Assembly: GCF_004011825.1 (NCBI RefSeq)
Contig: NZ_RKLO01000002.1
Coordinates: forward strand, 310,001 to 374,000
DNA: 64,000 nt
Direction of reading: 5' to 3'
Source: Rhodococcus xishaensis
GTDB taxonomy: Bacteria > Actinomycetota > Actinomycetes > Mycobacteriales > Mycobacteriaceae
Part shown: positions 1 through 6,493 of the stretch, one piece after another
Layout of the letters: every line of letters begins with the position of its first letter
How positions within the stretch are numbered: the stretch's first letter is position 1
Position numbers and translations under genes: made by a program
Notes under the pieces: generated by a model
Told to the model about the DNA's origin: nothing
Seen by the model: only the letters and a program-made list of their open reading frames with translations
The model's database searches: none

Positions 1-189
1 GCCCGCCCGCTTCCGCTGACCGATCGTGAACGCGAGATCGCTGTGCTGGTGGGTCGGGGACTGTCGAACAAGGACATTGCCCGCCGGCTGGTTCTGTCGG
101 TGCGAACGGTCGAGGGACACATATACCGCGCGTGCGAGAAGCTCTCGCTCAGCCACCGAAGCGAACTCGCGAAACTCGTTCAGGTGTGA
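1..189 (+). CDS. LuxR-family transcriptional regulator, C-terminal HTH (partial)
   Basis: The window opens inside this gene. The 62 visible codons read in frame 1 to a TGA at 187-189. They hold a complete LuxR/GerE helix-turn-helix: LTDREREIAVLVGRGLSNK, then DIARRLVLSVRTVEGHIYRA, then a last helix ending in HRSELAKLVQV. This is the DNA-binding half of a NarL-type response regulator or a LuxR-type ATPase regulator. The sensing half lies upstream of the window, so neither ligand nor targets can be judged. The gene converges on the minus-strand ESX-associated gene that ends at 229. Confidence 0.85.
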   Translation, partial: ARPLPLTDREREIAVLVGRGLSNKDIARRLVLSVRTVEGHIYRACEKLSLSHRSELAKLVQV

Positions 190-228
190 CGTACCACCCG
201 CAATGGGTATCGGGACTCCGAGACGCTC

Positions 229-1482
229 TCAGCGCAGGTCGTCGAAGTCCACGTCGTCCGGGTCGATCCCACCGATGACAGCGGGAGTCACGAGCGGCAG
301 GTCGCCGACGACGGCGTGGTTCGGTGCGCCGTCCAGTAGGACCTTCGCGGCGCTGCGATCGACGGTGTCGTCGTAGCCGGGTCGAGCGGCCGGTGGCATC
401 ATCCCGGAGCTGGTCGGAGCGCCCGAGACCGTGCTCGGTGTTCCGAGTCCTGCTGCGGGCGTGGCTGGCCGGCCTGGCGTCCCCGCTGCGGGCCCTCCCG
501 CCGACAGCTGGGCTGCCGAGGCGCCACGCTCGACGGAGCCACCGGCGTTCGCGGACATGGACGGCGACAGATCTGCACCGGCAGCTGTCGTGACACCGGC
601 CGCAACGGTCTGTGCGGGCAGGCCGGCCGGGGTCGAATCGACCGGCGTGCGGGCAGCCTCGAGTAGGGAGTTTGCAATCGCGATCGGTGAAGGGCCCGCG
701 CCGCTCGTCAATCCTGGCGCCGGCGTCGGTGGGGCGGGCACCGGTATCGGCGTACCCAGCGTTGCCATTGCGGTCTGATGCTGGGCGAGTTCGCCCCTGG
801 TCTTTGCCACCACGGACAGGGCGCGCTGCAAGTGATCGGCCGCGGCCGCGATGATCATCGTCTGACCGGGAGGTGTCAGGACCACCGGTCCGGCGGCGGC
901 GACCGTCGCGATGAACGACTCGACGACGGCGACAAGTTCGGCGTTGCCACGGGACACGGTGCTCACCGCTTCTCGGGTGACCGCGGCGATCTCGTTGCCG
1001 CGTCGACTCAGTTCCTCGCCGGCAGCCTGGACCTGCTGCCCCTGCGACTGCGCGGCGGCGGCGGCCGGGCCGTCCCAGGCGCTGTCGAGGGCGCGCAACC
1101 CGGAGATGCCCATCGACAGGGCGGTGTCGATGATCGAGGACGACTGGTTCAGCAGAGCCGTCGGATCGAGACTTCCGATCGCGCCGGTGCCGAACGCACC
1201 CGCGAGGTTGGAGATCGGCTCGAGCAGCTGATCGATTCCGGGCAGCGGTGGCAGCGGTGGCAGCGTCGGAAGTGGCGGCAGCGTCGGAAGCGGTGGCAAG
1301 GCGTTGGCCGCGATGTCGGTGAACGGCGTATCCAGCACTGGCCCGAGCGGGGACGCCTCGAGCGCCTCCATCGGGGTGCTTGGGACCGGCATGTCGAGGA
1401 TCGGCCCGACCGGCGAACCCTGCAGCAAGTCCAGCACCGTCGGCTGGTCGCCCTCCGGCGAATGAGCGTCCGGCACGGTCAT
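229..1482 (-). CDS. Putative type VII (ESX) secretion-associated protein with W-D-G motif and proline-rich N-terminus
   Basis: I do not recognise the family of this 417-residue protein with certainty. The N-terminal ~100 residues are low complexity and include a Pro-Leu tandem (LPTLPPLPTLPPLPPLPG). A helical Ala-rich middle follows with SAWDGPAAAAAQSQG, resembling the WXG turn of ESX-secreted proteins. The C-terminal half is an Ala/Pro/Gly-rich linker ending in an acidic tail (DPDDVDFDDLR). There is no signal peptide. Its ATG overlaps the stop of the EspC-like gene by four bases (ATGA at 1479-1482), so the two are probably co-translated and may be partners, in the manner of EspA/EspC pairs. 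The T7SS assignment is inference from the motif and neighbour; no ESX machinery gene lies in the window. Confidence 0.6.
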   Translation of the reverse strand: MTVPDAHSPEGDQPTVLDLLQGSPVGPILDMPVPSTPMEALEASPLGPVLDTPFTDIAANALPPLPTLPPLPTLPPLPPLPGIDQLLEPISNLAGAFGTGAIGSLDPTALLNQSSSIIDTALSMGISGLRALDSAWDGPAAAAAQSQGQQVQAAGEELSRRGNEIAAVTREAVSTVSRGNAELVAVVESFIATVAAAGPVVLTPPGQTMIIAAAADHLQRALSVVAKTRGELAQHQTAMATLGTPIPVPAPPTPAPGLTSGAGPSPIAIANSLLEAARTPVDSTPAGLPAQTVAAGVTTAAGADLSPSMSANAGGSVERGASAAQLSAGGPAAGTPGRPATPAAGLGTPSTVSGAPTSSGMMPPAARPGYDDTVDRSAAKVLLDGAPNHAVVGDLPLVTPAVIGGIDPDDVDFDDLR

Positions 1483-1808
1483 GCGTTCTCTCCCAGAGCA
1501 GTTTGTGCGGCGCCGAGCACGGTGCTGGTGTTCTGGTCCGCAGCGTCGTACGCGGCGGCGATCGCGTGCGCGACCGATCCGGTCCCGGCATACGAGTGCG
1601 CGAGTGCGGCAACCGATCCCGCATGGGTCGCCTGTGTCGTGGCGTACGTGGCGAGGAAGTCGGCGCCGATCACCCCGAACACCGGCGTCAGTGCCGCGAC
1701 GTTGGCGGCGACTTCCAACCCTTCCGTCGCTGCGATGTGAGCGGCGGCTCCCGCCGCGATGCTGCCGTACGCGCGAATCTCATCGGGCGCGGCCGAGAAT
1801 CCGTTCAA
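1479..1808 (-). CDS. EspC-like type VII secretion target (DUF2580-like)
   Basis: A small helical protein of about 109 residues, the size expected of EspC/DUF2580 proteins. Two Ala-rich helices are visible, and the second ends with the sequence AAAYDAADQ, which contains the YxxxD motif that directs substrates to ESX secretion systems. I chose the TTG at 1808, preceded by a GGGGGG stretch at 1814-1819. The open frame continues to a GTG at 1853, but that would put the palindrome at 1830-1845 inside the gene, and EspC-like proteins start close to this point. It is followed by the W-D-G protein with an ATGA overlap and preceded by a same-strand tetR gene 77 bases upstream. Confidence 0.65.
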   Translation of the reverse strand: MNGFSAAPDEIRAYGSIAAGAAAHIAATEGLEVAANVAALTPVFGVIGADFLATYATTQATHAGSVAALAHSYAGTGSVAHAIAAAYDAADQNTSTVLGAAQTALGENA

Positions 1809-1829
1809 GATGACCCCCCAGGTAGTTGA

Positions 1830-1845
1830 ATTCGGGTGACCGAAT
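1830..1845. promoter_or_regulatory. Inverted repeat upstream of the EspC-like gene (candidate operator)
   Basis: ATTCGG-GTGA-CCGAAT, 6-bp arms with a 4-bp centre, lies just upstream of the chosen start of the EspC-like gene and downstream of the tetR gene. It is a plausible operator or short hairpin. Function is inferred only from position. Confidence 0.3.
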
Positions 1846-1885
1846 CTGAGCACACTCTAACCAATACCTGGTGGGCGCTCGCACC

Positions 1886-2584
1886 TCACGGGGAGGGCTG
1901 TGGATGACTCTCGGCCAGCCGATCGAGCAGAGCGACCGCGCTGTGGGCGATCGACTCGGTCGGGCCGGACCATCCGAGGGTACGCAAGGACGCTGCGGCG
2001 ATTGTGTGCGGTGTGAGCACGAACGTGCGGGCGCGACTGTTCGCGTCCGAGCGCGCGCCGATCATTGCCTCGACCAGTCGGAACGGCAACTCGGGAGTAC
2101 CTGGCCCACAGTCGCTCCCCCCGTTCGCTCGCAGCGCGTCGAGGGCGAACGAGGAATAACGAACCATGAGTTCGTTGCGCAGCCTTCGGAAGTCTGCGAA
2201 GCGTTCGGTGGAAACCTCCGGCAGCAGATACAGGGCACCGAGGTTCCAGCGCGCCGCCGCGAGTTGGCTGGTGTCGAACAGCGCGAGGGCGTACATGCGG
2301 ACAATCGGGTCCTCGCAGTTGAGCCGGATCTGCTCGGCGCGCTCGACGGGTCCCGCCACGGTGCCGAGCAGAAGCGTTGCGAGGATGTCGTCCTTGGTGG
2401 CGAAGTGGTGGTACATCGATGCCTGCCGGATACCGACGGCGTCGGCGATCATCCGGGTGGAGGTGCCGGTAAACCCCCGCGTTGTGAACAGTTCGGCCGC
2501 GGCGTCCAGGATTTCTTCGCGCGCGGTCGCTCCAGGCCGTCTGCGCGTCGACAGTCGCGGTCGGCCAACACCCGTCACCGTCAT
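1886..2584 (-). CDS. TetR/AcrR-family transcriptional regulator
   Basis: A 232-residue TetR-type repressor. Residues ~18-65 form the HTH: REEILDAAAELFTTRGFTG, then TRMIADAVGIRQASMYHHF, then the KDDILATLL helix. The ~150-residue ligand-binding half is diverse and gives no clue to the effector. The open frame extends much further upstream, but the ATG at 2584 (protein start MTVTGVGRPRLSTRRRPG) gives the normal family length and has a purine-rich AGGATGGGG upstream. The gene lies on the same strand as, and just upstream of, the EspC-like pair, so it could share their transcript. A 7-bp inverted repeat at 2621-2639 upstream of the start may be its operator. Confidence 0.85.
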   Translation of the reverse strand: MTVTGVGRPRLSTRRRPGATAREEILDAAAELFTTRGFTGTSTRMIADAVGIRQASMYHHFATKDDILATLLLGTVAGPVERAEQIRLNCEDPIVRMYALALFDTSQLAAARWNLGALYLLPEVSTERFADFRRLRNELMVRYSSFALDALRANGGSDCGPGTPELPFRLVEAMIGARSDANSRARTFVLTPHTIAAASLRTLGWSGPTESIAHSAVALLDRLAESHPQPSP

Positions 2585-3020
2585 GTCCCCATCCTTGCAG
2601 GAATGTTTGACGGCACAGGAGCGCCACGGCGTGTGGCGCGGGCGGAATCTGGTCGTGTGGGTTCCCGGGTGTCGGCGTATCAGGTGGCAACTACGCCGCC
2701 GAGGATCCGATAACCGGGCGAATGGTACCGATGTGCCCATATTCAGTACCAACCGGTCGCTGAGGGCCTTGGACGGTGTTACCGTTCGCACGGACACAGC
2801 CAGGACTGGTGCGCGGGGGCACCGTCTACCGAGAGTTTGACCCGCGCGATGCGTTCGACACCCATCCGGTCCGCCCGGCGGGTGCAGATACCAGCCGGGG
2901 AGGCGGTTCTCTTGCGGCGATAACAGATTGCGCCAGGTCTTCTTCGGATACAGCTCGTCGTCCTGTGCTGCCACCGATCGGGAACGGATTTTGATCCGAG
3001 GTTCGAGAGGGGATGTGGGG
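2585..3020. other. 436-base intergenic region between divergent tetR and M23 peptidase genes
   Basis: No convincing gene is visible; the ORFs crossing it are extensions of tetR or of the peptidase. It must hold the promoters of both flanking genes. It contains the inverted repeat at 2621-2639 and, nearer the peptidase, a long GC-rich stretch (about 2800-3010) that could be a structured 5' leader. Some actinobacterial cell-wall hydrolase genes have c-di-AMP riboswitches in this position, but I do not find the family's conserved sequence blocks. Confidence 0.5.
2621..2639. promoter_or_regulatory. Inverted repeat upstream of tetR (candidate operator)
   Basis: GCGCCAC-GGCGT-GTGGCGC, perfect 7-bp arms with a 5-bp centre, 37 bases upstream of the tetR start. 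This size and position fit autoregulation by a TetR dimer. No second copy was noticed upstream of the ESX-type genes, so a shared regulon is not supported. Confidence 0.4.
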
Positions 3021-3665
3021 ATGGGTAGTACGAAACAGCGATCACGGTGTCAGCGGTCGATCGCGGGAGTCCTTGCGGCGGCTGGGTTGACGGCGGGGCT
3101 CGCAGTCGTCTCGGGCCCGACGGCGTCGGCGCAACCTGCCTTGCCGATCGGGTTGGGAGAAATTGCGCAATACCTGGACACCGCAGCGGCGGCCTTGGAT
3201 AACGTTGCGGGAGCACTGCAGAGCCTCAGGTCCGGTTCGGATGCGGGACTGAGCAGTCTGGGCAGTCTGGGCAGTCTGGGCAGTCTCGGTGGCGTGGCAC
3301 GTCCGGCTTCCGGCCCGATCTCCCAGCACTTCGGTGGCGCGCACAGGGGGATCGATATCGCGGCACCGATGGGTGCACCGATCCTCGCCGCCGCCAACGG
3401 CACCGTCATCGATTCCGGTCCGGCCTCGGGCTTCGGTCTGTGGATCCGCATCCGGCACGACGACGGCACCATCACTACCTACGGCCACCAGGACGCCAAC
3501 CTCGTCTCTGTCGGGCAGCGGGTTTTCGCCGGCCAGCGCATCGCCAACGTCGGCAGCCGTGGCAACTCGACGGGGCCGCACCTGCACTTCGAGGTCGATC
3601 TTCCCGGCGGCATGAAGGTCAACCCCATTCTGTGGCTGGCCACGCGCGGAGTGTTCATGTTCTGA
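3021..3665 (+). CDS. Secreted M23/LytM-family peptidoglycan endopeptidase
   Basis: A 214-residue exported protein. The N-terminus is basic, then hydrophobic (SIAGVLAAAGLTAGLAVVSG), ending in a likely signal peptidase site at TASAQP. A helical spacer follows, then an in-frame 9-base repeat coding SLGSLGSLGSLGG (3252-3287). The rest is a LytM domain. The zinc motifs are intact: HRGID (His ~108, Asp ~112) and HLHFE (His ~187 and ~189). Such enzymes cut peptide cross-links in the cell wall; if the metal site is complete as it looks, this one is active. I chose ATG 3021 because it directly precedes the signal peptide and has GGGATGTGGGG upstream; an earlier in-frame start at 2928 would bury the signal. 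Confidence 0.87.
   Translation: MGSTKQRSRCQRSIAGVLAAAGLTAGLAVVSGPTASAQPALPIGLGEIAQYLDTAAAALDNVAGALQSLRSGSDAGLSSLGSLGSLGSLGGVARPASGPISQHFGGAHRGIDIAAPMGAPILAAANGTVIDSGPASGFGLWIRIRHDDGTITTYGHQDANLVSVGQRVFAGQRIANVGSRGNSTGPHLHFEVDLPGGMKVNPILWLATRGVFMF
3252..3287 (+). repeat. 9-bp tandem repeat inside the M23 peptidase gene
   Basis: Four consecutive near-identical 9-base units (consensus ggcagtctg) code for the linker Ser-Leu-Gly repeats. The length is a multiple of three, so copy-number slippage would lengthen or shorten the linker without breaking the frame. Confidence 0.85.
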
Positions 3666-3680
3666 ATCGCACGTACGGTC

Positions 3681-3746
3681 CACACCGAGCAGTCCCACAC
3701 CGAGCAGTCGTGCACCGAGATCGCCGCCCGCCGTCTCGGTGTGGGA
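3681..3746 (+). terminator. Direct repeats and 12-bp inverted repeat after the M23 peptidase
   Basis: The unit cacaccgagcag occurs at 3681-3692 and 3696-3707 (15-base period), with a third degenerate copy. TCCCACACCGAG (3693-3704) pairs perfectly with CTCGGTGTGGGA (3735-3746) across a 30-base loop. It lies 28 bases after the peptidase stop between convergent genes, so a terminator role is likely, although there is no U tract. Confidence 0.45.
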
Positions 3747-3840
3747 GTTGTTCTGGCCGTAGCGGACCGGATCCCCGTTCGGTGCTCGCCGAACCGGACA
3801 GCGTCGTGAATCCTTTTTGTCTCGAACGGGCGATTGGTCA

Positions 3841-3855
3841 GTAGTGCTGCACTAC
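3841..3855. promoter_or_regulatory. Orphan 15-bp palindrome GTAGTGCTGCACTAC
   Basis: A perfect 7+1+7 palindrome lies between the convergent peptidase and tetR genes, where no promoter is expected. It has the architecture of a TetR-family operator but a different sequence from the pair at 4569-4611. It may be a relic of a lost promoter. No gene is visible in the surrounding 278 bases. Confidence 0.3.
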
Positions 3856-3943
3856 AGTGCATTTCGCGCTGTCGTGACACACCGGTAGCAGACATTCCGG
3901 TAGTGGCTGAGCCGGACTGCTGTCGATGCCGGCAGGTCGAGAC

Positions 3944-4549
3944 TCAGCGTGGGCAAAGGTTTCGCAGGGCCAGAGCAAGAACACGCGGCAAATCTTCGGC
4001 CGCATAGCCCGTGCCGGAATCACACGCGCGGTCTGCGACCAGATGGTTGGACATCGCTAGTCCGTGGAGCAAGACCCAGAGCAGTGGACCGACGTCTCGG
4101 GCATCGTCGGCGACGAGGGTGTTGCTCTGTTGCGCCTCGACGACGAGTTCATGGAAGTACCTGTTGAAGTCGCTTGCGGCCGCTTCCAACACCCGACTCG
4201 GCTTGAACGCGAAGTCGCCTCCGAACTCGAGTCGATAGTGGTTCGGGTACCCCCACGCGACGCGCACGTAGGCAAGGCAGGCGCGGAACAGCGGGGTGGT
4301 GGCTGTGGTGGCTGTCGCGGGGTTCGCTGCTGCACGCTGCATCTCAGCCCTCAGAAAGACCAGGTTCTCAGCGGCCACCGTACTGAGGAGATCGGCCTTG
4401 TCTCGGAAGTGGCGGTACGGCGCGGTTCGAGACACGCTGGCGGCTGCGCCGACTGCTCGCAGTGTGACGTGAGCCGGTCCGCCCTGTGCCAGGAGATCGC
4501 TCGCTGCTGAGATCAGAGCACGGCGTGTGTCCCCGGTCTGTTCGTTCAT
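3944..4549 (-). CDS. TetR/AcrR-family regulator, likely repressor of the divergent pentapeptide gene
   Basis: A 201-residue TetR protein. The HTH is near the start: RRALISAASDLLAQGG, then TLRAVGAAASVSRTAPYRHF, then KADLLSTVA. The C-terminal half resembles the WHG-type ligand domain (LWVLLHGLAMSNHL). The ATG at 4549 starts MNEQTGDTRR and gives the usual family length; an upstream in-frame start at 4585 would run through an operator. It is divergent from the pentapeptide-repeat gene at 4685, and the 135-base gap carries two 15-bp palindromes of the same design. This layout strongly suggests autoregulation and repression of the neighbour. The ligand is unknown. Confidence 0.87.
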   Translation of the reverse strand: MNEQTGDTRRALISAASDLLAQGGPAHVTLRAVGAAASVSRTAPYRHFRDKADLLSTVAAENLVFLRAEMQRAAANPATATTATTPLFRACLAYVRVAWGYPNHYRLEFGGDFAFKPSRVLEAAASDFNRYFHELVVEAQQSNTLVADDARDVGPLLWVLLHGLAMSNHLVADRACDSGTGYAAEDLPRVLALALRNLCPR

Positions 4550-4568
4550 CTCAGCAGAATAGGGGGAG

Positions 4569-4583
4569 GTTGACGCCGTCAAC
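4569..4583. promoter_or_regulatory. TetR operator copy 1 (GTTGACGCCGTCAAC)
   Basis: A perfect 7+1+7 palindrome, 20 bases upstream of the tetR start at 4549. The same arms recur at 4597-4611. Centres are 28 bp apart, about 2.7 helical turns, so two dimers could bind on nearby faces of the DNA. Confidence 0.7.
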
Positions 4584-4596
4584 AAGCTGCTGCTAG

Positions 4597-4611
4597 GTTG
4601 ACGGCGTCAAC
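4597..4611. promoter_or_regulatory. TetR operator copy 2 (GTTGACGGCGTCAAC)
   Basis: The second copy has arms identical to the first (GTTGACG/CGTCAAC) and differs only in the central base. It lies on the side of the pentapeptide gene, 74 bases upstream of that gene's start, where it would control its promoter. Confidence 0.7.
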
Positions 4612-4684
4612 TTGGCGTTCATCGCGGCAACTGCTTTGGCAGGTAGTGAACAGCCGGCAGTGTTCGTCCTACCCGGGGGGTTCG

Positions 4685-5260
4685 ATGGCATCGACAGCAC
4701 GCACGGATTCTCTCGACCTGATCTTCTCTGACGTTGCCGCCTGGAATTCCCTTCGGACGCCAAATGACTCGGGGAGTACCAATCTCGTCGACGCCGACTT
4801 GGCTGGAGCGAACCTGGCGGGGGCGAACCTGGCGGGCGCGGACCTCACTGGCGCTGACCTGTCGGGAGCCGATCTCACGGATGCCAGCCTCGAAGGCGCC
4901 AACCTGACCTCGGTGGAGCTCGTCGGCGCCGACCTGGCAAGAGCCGACCTCTCCGGCGTGATCGCTCACGATGCCAACCTGACCGGCGCGTACCTCACGC
5001 GGGCCTGTCTGCGGGATGCTGACCTGACTTTGGCGTATCTGACGTCAACATTCCTCGGGTACGCGGACCTCGCTGGAGCGGACCTCTCCGGCGCGTACAT
5101 GACCGGCGCATATCTCGGAGACGCCGACCTGACCGGCGCCATCCTGATCAGCGCCTACCTGGGGAAAGCCAATTTGACCGGGGCGAACATCGTCAAGGCT
5201 GTCCTAGACGGGGCCGATCTCACCAACGCCACCATGCCGGACGGCACCTCAGTCGACTGA
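4685..5260 (+). CDS. Pentapeptide-repeat protein
   Basis: A 191-residue protein, nearly all of it A(D/N)LxG-type pentapeptide repeats from about residue 38 onward (DADLAGANLAGANLAGADL and so on), which should fold as a right-handed quadrilateral beta helix. Proteins of this fold include MfpA and Qnr, DNA mimics that protect gyrase from fluoroquinolones; many others have no known role. I chose ATG 4685 (protein start MASTARTDS) because it follows the run GGGGGG at 4675-4680; the earlier in-frame start at 4598 lies inside operator 2. Expression is probably controlled by the divergent TetR. Gyrase protection is a possibility, not a finding. Confidence 0.85.
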   Translation: MASTARTDSLDLIFSDVAAWNSLRTPNDSGSTNLVDADLAGANLAGANLAGADLTGADLSGADLTDASLEGANLTSVELVGADLARADLSGVIAHDANLTGAYLTRACLRDADLTLAYLTSTFLGYADLAGADLSGAYMTGAYLGDADLTGAILISAYLGKANLTGANIVKAVLDGADLTNATMPDGTSVD

Positions 5261-5367
5261 CGACAATCGGCAATCGGCACAGAACTCGGTTCGCTGGTAG
5301 CTCGATCTTCCGATCCGGCCGAACTCATGACAGCGGAGGCGACTCGTGACCTCGGTTGACACGAAAG

Positions 5368-5383
5368 TCGAACGTGTGTTCGA
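5368..5383. promoter_or_regulatory. SOS box (LexA operator) TCGAACGTGTGTTCGA
   Basis: A perfect match to the mycobacterial/actinobacterial LexA consensus TCGAAC-N4-GTTCGA. It ends 8 bases before the ATG at 5392 of the radical SAM gene, so LexA would block transcription or initiation there. It also argues that the gene begins at 5392 and not at the earlier in-frame ATG at 5356. Confidence 0.85.
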
Positions 5384-5391
5384 CTTGGATC

Positions 5392-6411
5392 ATGAGGTGG
5401 CAGGGGCAGACGCTCGGCGCAAACGACGACGCGCTCCCGGGGCTGGAGCGGGCTGGGTTGATGCGCAGTGTCCGGACTCCGGAGTTCGACGGCATCACGT
5501 TCCACGAGGTCCTGTGCAAGAGTGCACTCAACAAGGTGCCGGAGGGTTCGGCGCTGCCGTTTCGGTACACCATCAACACCTTTCGCGGTTGCACACACGC
5601 GTGTCGGTACTGTTTCGCGAGGCCGACCCACGAGTACCTGGACCTGGACTCCGGACGGGACTTCGACACCCAGATCGTGGTGAAGATGAATGTCGCGGCG
5701 GTCCTGCGGAAGGAACTGGCCCGACGATCGTGGAAGCGTGAGCACGTCGCGCTCGGCACCAACACCGATCCGTACCAGCGGGCCGAGGGCCGCTACCGGT
5801 TGATGCCGGCGATCATCGGGGCGCTCGCGGAATCACGCACCCCATTCTCGATCCTGACGAAAGGGACTTTGCTGCAACGAGATTTGCCGCTGTTGAAGCA
5901 GGTGTCGGAGCAGGTCCGCGTGGGCATAGGCGTGTCGCTGGCAATCCACGACCACGACCTGCAGATGGCGATCGAGCCAGGTACCCCGTCTCCCCGGGCG
6001 CGTCTGGAACTGATCCGCGCGATCACTGATGCGGGGCTGCCATGCAACGTCATGGTTGCGCCGGTGCTCCCGTACCTGACCGACTCGACGGAGCACCTCG
6101 ATGGACTCCTGTCCGCGATCTCTGAGGCCGGAGCGACCGGAGTAGCGATCTTCCCACTACACCTGCGCGGCAGTACCCGCGGCTGGTTCCTCAGCTGGCT
6201 CGAATCGGAGCACCCGGCACTGGTTCGCCGATATCGCCGGCTGTATGGGCGAGGCGCCTACGTCACACCTGAGTACAAGGCCTGGTTGCGGGCGCGCGTG
6301 CAACCGATGGTCGAGAACTACCGGCTGGGGGGACGATCCGAGCCTGAGGACTCGGCGGAGCGGGCCGAACGGCGCCCCGTCGAGAATGAACCGGTGCCGA
6401 CACTTTTCTGA
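5392..6411 (+). CDS. Rv2578c-family radical SAM protein, SOS-box controlled
   Basis: A 339-residue radical SAM protein closely resembling what I recall of M. tuberculosis Rv2578c, starting MRWQGQ and ending PVPTLF. The iron-sulfur motif is CTHACRYC (Cys-x3-Cys-x2-Cys), followed by FARPTHEYLDLD. Related sequences include spore photoproduct lyase-like (SplB-type) enzymes, so a DNA repair or nucleic acid role is possible; the exact substrate is not known to me. The start at 5392 is supported by the homologue's N-terminus and by the SOS box directly upstream at 5368-5383. The context supports a role in the DNA damage response. The pentapeptide gene upstream is a separate unit. Confidence 0.85.
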   Translation: MRWQGQTLGANDDALPGLERAGLMRSVRTPEFDGITFHEVLCKSALNKVPEGSALPFRYTINTFRGCTHACRYCFARPTHEYLDLDSGRDFDTQIVVKMNVAAVLRKELARRSWKREHVALGTNTDPYQRAEGRYRLMPAIIGALAESRTPFSILTKGTLLQRDLPLLKQVSEQVRVGIGVSLAIHDHDLQMAIEPGTPSPRARLELIRAITDAGLPCNVMVAPVLPYLTDSTEHLDGLLSAISEAGATGVAIFPLHLRGSTRGWFLSWLESEHPALVRRYRRLYGRGAYVTPEYKAWLRARVQPMVENYRLGGRSEPEDSAERAERRPVENEPVPTLF

Positions 6412-6493
6412 CTGTCGCCGCACTGACGCACCGAACGGCGTTCGCGCGGTAGGTTCCGCGGTAGAACTCGAACGATCGCGGGCGGAGGATGCG

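Noticed and set aside
2585-2974. Longer 362-residue form of the first TetR
   Set aside because: It would include the inverted repeat at 2621-2639 and ~130 residues with no domain; the ATG at 2584 gives normal length.
2800-3015. c-di-AMP (ydaO-type) riboswitch before the M23 peptidase
   Set aside because: The location fits, but the conserved GGGGGAACC, GGGGTGAATC and CAGCTAACCTCG blocks are not present.
4685-5260. Naming the pentapeptide gene mfpA
   Set aside because: Many pentapeptide proteins have no gyrase role; family membership alone does not support the name.
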